Under the pieces are notes generated by a model, which did no database searches, was not told the DNA's origin, and saw only the letters and a program-made list of their open reading frames with translations. Below are positions 59,287-64,000 of a DNA stretch of 64,000 nucleotides, one piece after another. Both the position numbers and the translations under genes were made by a program. Position 1 is the stretch's first letter, and every line of letters starts with the position of its first letter. Source of the DNA: DAISKN01 sp963716925 (GTDB lineage Bacteria; Acidobacteriota; Vicinamibacteria; Marinacidobacterales; SMYC01); the NCBI GenBank assembly GCA_963716925.1, contig CAVQUX010000025.1, positions 938,694 through 1,002,693 of the forward strand, given 5' to 3'.

Positions 59287-60642
59287 ATGAAACCATGGTT
59301 CTTTGCTTCGATAGTGCTGGGCGCGCTCGCGGGTCAGGCTGCGGGCCAGGATAGCCACTACTGGACGACACAGTTCGGAAACCGCGCCCGTCTCCTCGGC
59401 GGGGCCGTGGTGGGAAGCGCGAGCGACTCGAGCGCGGTGTACTACAATCCCGGCGCTCTCGCACTGATAGCCGAGCCGGAGCTCCTTCTGTCGGGAACGG
59501 TGTTCCAGTACGAGAGAGTCGGAGTCGCCGATGCGCTCGGGCCTGGGCGAGACCTCTCGAAAGGTCGATGGTTCATGGCGCCGTCACTCGTGGCCGGTGA
59601 GCTCCGCTTGAAATCTCTCGGCGAGAACCGCGTCGCCTACGCGTTTCTGACCCGATACGACTCCGAGTTCCGGTTGACGAAGCGGGCGGACGTAACCGAT
59701 GTGCTCGAGGCGTCGATTCCCGGGATCAGTTTCGCGTCGCAAGGCATCTCGTACGAGTCCCGGCTCCGGGAGTACTGGATCGGCGGAAGCTGGTCCCGCA
59801 AGATCGGGGAGAGGGTCGCCGTCGGAGTGAGCCCTTTCATCGCCGTGCGGAATCATCGGGGACGGGGCCAGGCTTTGACTCAGGCCCTCGGGGCTGGAGG
59901 CGAGGGAGGCATCGCGATCGCGAGCCGCGATTTCGACTATCAGCACTGGCGTCTCCTGACGAAGGCAGGCATTGCGGCCGGCTGGGAGCGGTGGGATCTG
60001 GGCCTCACCGTGACCACCCCGAGTCTCGGCCTCTTCGGAAACGGCTGGACCGGCATCGATCGAAGCGCGGTGGGACAGGACGTGGACCAGGACGGAAATG
60101 AGCGCACGCAGATCGCCACCGACTTCCAGGAAAACCTGAAGCCCGACTACCAGTCCCCCTTCTCCTTCGCCTTCGGGGGAGCCCGCCGCTTCGGTCGGAG
60201 TCGAGTCCATTTCAGCACCGAGTGGTTCGACAACGTCGCTCCTACGACTCTGCTCGATCCCGAGCCGTTCCAATCGCAAAGCTCCGGAGAGACCATCAGC
60301 TACGACACGCGGTACGCGCTCGACTCGACATGGAATGCTGCTTTGGGGTTCGAGCACCGATTCGAGAACGGTCTCGAGCTCTATACTGCCTTCACCACCG
60401 ATTTCAGCGCCGCGGAGGAGAGCTTCCGGGCACAGTCCGCCGCCGCGTCCACCGCCAACTGGGACATCTATCACCTTTCGGGCGGCTTCACGCTCGGCGT
60501 CGCCGGGCAGGAGGTCACTCTGGGAGCGAGCTATTCCTTCGGAAGCAAGGAAGTCGGAGAGAACGACCTGGGTCTCGACCCCGGCCTCGGCGTGTCGTAC
60601 CGGCACCTTAGCTTCGTCTTCGGCGCGGGGTTGGTGTTCTAA
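59287..60642 (+). CDS. Outer-membrane beta-barrel, OmpP1/FadL-like
   Basis: A 451-residue outer-membrane protein with a signal peptide (KPWFFASIVLGALAGQAAGQ). The motif GSASDSSAVYYNPGALALI near residues 44-62 is the FadL/TodX N-terminal hatch pattern (SDxSAxxxNPAGL). The rest consists of alternating amphipathic strands ending HLSFVFGAGLVF, with the terminal Phe required for barrel assembly. FadL-type channels import long-chain fatty acids or aromatic hydrocarbons by lateral diffusion. It follows the exported hypothetical gene. Confidence 0.85.
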   Translation: MKPWFFASIVLGALAGQAAGQDSHYWTTQFGNRARLLGGAVVGSASDSSAVYYNPGALALIAEPELLLSGTVFQYERVGVADALGPGRDLSKGRWFMAPSLVAGELRLKSLGENRVAYAFLTRYDSEFRLTKRADVTDVLEASIPGISFASQGISYESRLREYWIGGSWSRKIGERVAVGVSPFIAVRNHRGRGQALTQALGAGGEGGIAIASRDFDYQHWRLLTKAGIAAGWERWDLGLTVTTPSLGLFGNGWTGIDRSAVGQDVDQDGNERTQIATDFQENLKPDYQSPFSFAFGGARRFGRSRVHFSTEWFDNVAPTTLLDPEPFQSQSSGETISYDTRYALDSTWNAALGFEHRFENGLELYTAFTTDFSAAEESFRAQSAAASTANWDIYHLSGGFTLGVAGQEVTLGASYSFGSKEVGENDLGLDPGLGVSYRHLSFVFGAGLVF

Positions 60643-60671
60643 GCGCGCGTGCCGGCCGAGGAGACCGAGAA

Positions 60672-61373
60672 ATGGATAACGAGCTCTACTACGTGATCCT
60701 GGGAGGGACGTATCTGTTCGCCCTCGTGGTGCGCCAGCGGCTCATGGCCACCTACTCGAAGTACGCACGGGTGTCGAACCGTGCGGGCTTGAGCGGCGCT
60801 GAAGTGGCCCGGGGCATTCTCGACGCCAACGGACTCCGCGACGTCCAACTCGAGCTGGCGCGGGGAAAGCTCACCGATCATTACGACCCGCGCACGCGCG
60901 TCATTCGCCTCTCCCTCGACAACGCCCGGAGTGCGAGCGTGGCCGCGATGGCGGTCTCGGCTCACGAGGCGGCGCATGCGCTACAGGACAAAGACGACTA
61001 CGCGCCGCTCGAGCTCCGTACGTCGGTTTACCCACTGGTGCAAGCCGGGTCACGATGGGGAATCCCCCTTGCGATTCTGGGCTCGGTGTTCGGTAGCCCT
61101 CCGATGTTTGTTCTGGGACTGCTCGGCTACCTCGGGTCGATCGTCTTTCACTTCATCACCCTTCCCGTCGAATTCAATGCCAGCGAGCGCGCGTTGGTCC
61201 AGTTGAAGGAGCTCGGCATGACCCGCGGCGAGCAGGAAGAGCGAGAGGCGAAGGAGACGCTCAGAGCCGCGGCGATGACCTATGTGGCCGGCGCGGCCTC
61301 CGCCGCCGGTTTCGTGCTTCTCATCGGTCTCGACCTCCTCCGCGCCGCAGTGAGAGCACCCCGAAGCCTCTGA
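60672..61373 (+). CDS. YugP-like membrane zinc metallopeptidase
   Basis: A 233-residue membrane protein of the Zn_peptidase_2 family. A first helix (YYVILGGTYLFALVV) is followed by the zinc site SAHEAAHALQ (HEAAH), with further helices in IPLAILGSVFGSPPMFVLGLLGYLG and AAAMTYVAGAASAAGFVLLIGL. The third zinc ligand is likely the Glu in LPVEFNASERA. Family members are HtpX-like integral membrane proteases of uncertain substrate. It ends just before the permease relic and is the last gene of the stress block. Confidence 0.88.
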   Translation: MDNELYYVILGGTYLFALVVRQRLMATYSKYARVSNRAGLSGAEVARGILDANGLRDVQLELARGKLTDHYDPRTRVIRLSLDNARSASVAAMAVSAHEAAHALQDKDDYAPLELRTSVYPLVQAGSRWGIPLAILGSVFGSPPMFVLGLLGYLGSIVFHFITLPVEFNASERALVQLKELGMTRGEQEEREAKETLRAAAMTYVAGAASAAGFVLLIGLDLLRAAVRAPRSL

Positions 61374-61447
61374 CCCCGGAGGCATCGGACGCCATGGAAA
61401 GGGGTGCACAGCGACACGCGCGAATCCGGTCAGCGCGCCCGCGCGCG

Positions 61448-61560
61448 TCAATCCAGGCGCAGGACCTCGATCGGCGCCACCCTGGCCGCCCGCCACGCAG
61501 GGAGCCACGATGCCGCGAGCGCCGCGCTCAGCACGAGTGCCCCCAAAGCTCTCGCCGGGA
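61448..61560 (-). pseudogene. Short tail of an ADOP-type permease
   Basis: The minus strand reads ALGALVLSAALAASWLPAWR then AARVAPIEVLRLD and a stop at 61448. This is the same family ending as at 45780. Only the last ~37 residues survive, abutting the 3' end of xylB. DNA identity to 45780-45830 is high (GCGCAGGACCTCGATCGG, then CCACCCTGGCCGCCCGCCAC). Both are in the same orientation and bracket 15.7 kb. Confidence 0.7.
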
Positions 61561-63064
61561 TCATGCTCCCGGGCGGAGATTCTCGCGGAGGAGAGACAAG
61601 AGCCCCTCGGCCCAGGCCTCGTAGGCCTCGCGGTAGCGCGGGACGCTTGCCGGATCGGGCTCGATGGTGGCCTCGCGCTCGAGGCCGCGGAAAGCCTCCG
61701 AGGGTGAGCGAAAGAACCCCGCCCCGAGGGCGGCGCCCCGGGCGGCGCCTTCCGCGCCGTCCGTGCGGTAGAGCTCGAGCGCGCAGCCCGTGACCCCGGT
61801 GAGAGCTTCGCGGAAGAGGGGGCTCAGGAGCATGTTGCCGAGGCCCGCGCGCATCACCGACGGCCGCAGCCCGAGCTCTTCGAGAATGCCGATTCCGTAG
61901 CGGAACGAGAACGCGATGCCTTCCTGCACCGCGCGGGCTAGGTGAGCCTCACCGTGGCTGTTGAAGCGCAGGGCGCGGAAGGAAGCGCCCGGGTCTACGT
62001 TCTCGAGCATCCTCTCGGCGCCGTTGCCAAAAGGATAGAAGAGGAGCCCTTCGGAGCCGACGGGAGCGGTCGCCGCCAGGCGGTTCAGGTCCTCGTAGCC
62101 CGACTTCCCGAGAGTCTGCCGGAGCCAACGGTTCGCGCTTCCGGTTCCGTTGATGCAGAGAAGCACTCCGAGACGAACCAATTCGTTCGAATGATTCACG
62201 TGGGCGAAGCTCCCGACGCGGGAGCGGGGGTCGGCGCGAACGACGTCCGTAACGCCGTACACGACGCCCGACGTCCCCGCGGTGGCGGCAATCTCCCCGG
62301 GCTCGAGCACGTTCAGCGACAGGGCGTTCGTCGGCTGGTCGCCGGCGCGAAAGGTCACCGGGTGTCCCGGAGGCGAGTCCCAGGGCGCGCGCCGCCTCCG
62401 CCGTCAGCCGTCCCTGCTCCCCGAAGGTCGGGACCACCTCGGGGAGAAGGTCCTCGCCGACCTCGTAGTGGCGGAGGAGGAAGTCGGCGACGCGCCTTTC
62501 CGCGAAGTCCCAGAAGATTCCCTCGGAGAGGCCCGAGAGGGTCGTCGCGGCTCGTCCCGTCAAACGGAGCGCGAGAAAGTCCCCCGGCAGGAGAACCTTG
62601 TGAATCCGCCCGAAGACTTCGGGCTCGTTCAATTTCACCCACCGGAGCTTCGAGGCGGTGAAGTTCGCGGGAGAGCTCAGGAGGTGCGCGAGGCAGCGTT
62701 CCTCTCCGAGGGCGCGAAAGGCCTCGTTTCCGATCTCGACCGCGCGGCTGTCGCACCAGATGATGGAAGGGCGGAGAACCTCGCCTTTCTTCCCGACGAG
62801 TACCAGGCCATGCATCTGGTAGGAGATCCCGATTCCGCCGACGTCGGTCGGACTCAGCGGCACCGACCACAGTAGACGCTCCGTCGCCCGCCTCGCGGAC
62901 TCCCACCAGGACTCCGGATCCTGCTCCGCCCAGCCCGGCCTCGGCGCCGCGATCGGCATCTCCTCGTCGGGATGGGAGCTTCGAGCGATGGCACGACCGG
63001 TATCGCCGTCGAAGAGGCAGGCCTTGATCGAAGAGCTTCCGAGGTCATAGCCGAGGAAGTACAT
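61561..63064 (-). pseudogene. xylB: Xylulokinase, broken by one extra base
   Basis: An FGGY-family kinase of about 500 residues, normal for XylB. Domain I starts YFLGYDLGSSSIKACLFDGD (phosphate-binding), with GWAEQDPESWW, GIGISYQMHGLVLV and IIWCDSRAV. The frame breaks after GLASGTP at the plus-strand GGG run 62360-62362. Removing one base gives GTPVTFRAGDQPTNAL, then ATAGTSGVVYG and the ATP-binding RAGLGNMLLSPLF. It would phosphorylate D-xylulose to the 5-phosphate. With every motif kept, an assembly error is as likely as a real mutation. xylA is 56 kb away on the other strand. Confidence 0.88.
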
Positions 63065-63092
63065 CGCGGGAACCTTACGTTACCATGGCGGC

Positions 63093-64000
63093 ATGAGCTC
63101 GAGCGATGACGTGCTGATCCTCGACGGCGGGCTCGCCACGGAGCTCGAGCGGCGGGGTCTCGACCTGAGAGATCCCCTGTGGTCCGCCAAGGTCCTCGTC
63201 GAGGCGCCGGAAGAGATAGAGGCCGTTCACTACGACTACTTCCGCGCCGGCGCGGACGTCGGCACCAGCGCGAGCTACCAGGCAACGTTCGCGGGCTTCG
63301 CCGCAAGGGGGATCGGGACGAAGGAGTCCGAGCGCCTCCTGAGACGCTCCGTCGAGCTCGTCGACCGGGCGCGCGAGCGCTTCTGGAGCGACCCCGCCAA
63401 TCGCTCCGGGCGGATCCGGCCTCTGGTCGCGGCCTCTATCGGTTGCTACGGAGCGTCGCTCCACGACGGCTCGGAGTATCGGGGAGACTACGGCCTCTCG
63501 CGTAAAGAGCTGATGGATTTCCACCGCCCGCGGCTCCGGGTGCTCGGCAACTCGGGAGCGGACGTCCTCGCGTTCGAGACCATCCCATCGAAGCTCGAGG
63601 CGGAAGCCGTGGTCGCGCTCCTCGAAGAGCTCCCGAGCGCTCCTCCCGCGTGGGTCAGCTTCAGCTGCCGGAGCGCCGTCGACGTGTGCCACGGCGAGCC
63701 GCTCGCGGAGTGCTTCGCGGCCGCCGGCGCGTCCAAGGCCGTGGCCGCGGTCGGCATCAATTGCACCGCCCCGCGATTCGTTTCCGGTCTCCTGGAGTCG
63801 GCCCACGGCGCCACCACGAAGCTCGTCGCGGTCTATCCGAACAGCGGGGAGATCTGGAATGCCGCGGAGCAGAGCTGGATCCCGGGAGAAAGGTCCGCCC
63901 CCATCGAGGAGCTCGCTCCCGAGTGGCGGCGTCGGGGAGCTCGCCTCATCGGCGGCTGCTGCCGCACGACGCCTGCGACCATCGGCGCCCTGAGGGCGGT
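63093..64000 (+). CDS. Homocysteine S-methyltransferase family protein (partial)
   Basis: About 302 codons are in the window and the frame is open at the edge. It begins LILDGGLATELERRGLDLRD, the family's first strand, continues with SASYQATFAGFAARG and PLVAASIGCYGASLHDGSEY, and ends with the zinc-binding cysteines: VGINCTAPR and IGGCCRTTP. This is the MmuM/YagD type, which methylates homocysteine from S-methylmethionine or SAM to make methionine. It starts 28 bases from the divergent xylB start. The ribosome-binding site before ATG 63093 is weak. Only the last few residues are likely missing. Confidence 0.9.
   Translation, partial: MSSSDDVLILDGGLATELERRGLDLRDPLWSAKVLVEAPEEIEAVHYDYFRAGADVGTSASYQATFAGFAARGIGTKESERLLRRSVELVDRARERFWSDPANRSGRIRPLVAASIGCYGASLHDGSEYRGDYGLSRKELMDFHRPRLRVLGNSGADVLAFETIPSKLEAEAVVALLEELPSAPPAWVSFSCRSAVDVCHGEPLAECFAAAGASKAVAAVGINCTAPRFVSGLLESAHGATTKLVAVYPNSGEIWNAAEQSWIPGERSAPIEELAPEWRRRGARLIGGCCRTTPATIGALRA

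Noticed and set aside
46696..61373. Identifying the stress block as a known transmissible heat-resistance locus
   Set aside because: Only FtsH and HdeD match; ClpK/ClpG, sHSP20, YfdX, KefB and DegP genes are missing.

Overview
The window looks like a high-GC chromosome segment from the Acidobacteriota. The pointers are an Oar-type TonB-dependent receptor with an N-terminal carboxypeptidase-regulatory domain, a GWxTD/TPR protein, tails of duplicated-orphan (ADOP/MacB-like) permeases, secreted M28, S41 and M24-fold proteins, and CehA/McbA hydrolases fused to WD40-like (PD40) repeats. No rRNA, tRNA or CRISPR array was seen. The phylum call is inference from gene content; the class cannot be fixed from the sequence.

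Layout. (1) 1-9.9 kb, housekeeping and accessory metabolism: an M28 peptidase cut by the window edge, a phosphoesterase, an amidohydrolase divergent from a glyoxalase-fold protein, an M24-fold protein overlapping xylose isomerase, a frameshifted L,D-transpeptidase, a cysteine-cluster protein overlapping an S41 protease, RidA, two small ferredoxin-like-fold proteins, and an RRM RNA-binding protein behind a Shine-Dalgarno-masking hairpin. (2) 9.9-32.1 kb, a probable genomic island carrying a biosynthetic cluster. Its edges are two same-orientation copies of the 3' end of the GWxTD gene plus its downstream noncoding DNA; the left copy is a pseudogene. Inside are an ABC-2 exporter operon (HlyD, ATPase, two permeases), a B12-binding radical SAM enzyme, and a membrane desaturase flanked by inverted 83-bp palindromic repeats. 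On the minus strand runs a long type II PKS/FAS-like operon: two FabZ-like dehydratases, a degenerate KS resembling a chain-length factor, an active KS, a KASIII, FabL-type enoyl reductase, FabG, an ACP fused to a zinc ribbon, a membrane protein, an SRPBCC protein, a halogenase-like flavoprotein, an extended SDR, an AiiA-like metallo-beta-lactamase-fold hydrolase, an ICMT-like methyltransferase and another NAD(P)-binding protein. I infer a highly reduced polyketide or unusual lipid that is tailored and exported. This is the best candidate for an undescribed system. (3) 32-44.2 kb: the GWxTD protein, two tandem PD40-CehA/McbA proteins, the TonB receptor and an M28 peptidase, suggesting uptake and degradation of an oligomeric substrate. 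(4) 44.2-45.7 kb: a tandem HTH-cupin regulator divergent from the M28 gene, with palindromes in the shared promoter region. (5) 45.8-61.5 kb: an envelope-stress block (DUF1269 protein, phosphoesterase, lipid kinase, FtsH, HdeD, cardiolipin synthase, rhomboid, SnoaL-like protein, FadL-like barrel, YugP-like metallopeptidase), bracketed by two ADOP permease tails and containing transposase and proteinase relics. (6) 61.5-64 kb: xylulokinase, broken by one base, and a homocysteine S-methyltransferase running off the end.

Several otherwise conserved genes carry single-base indels, often in short homopolymers. Some may be assembly errors; the coordinates are given so they can be checked against reads.
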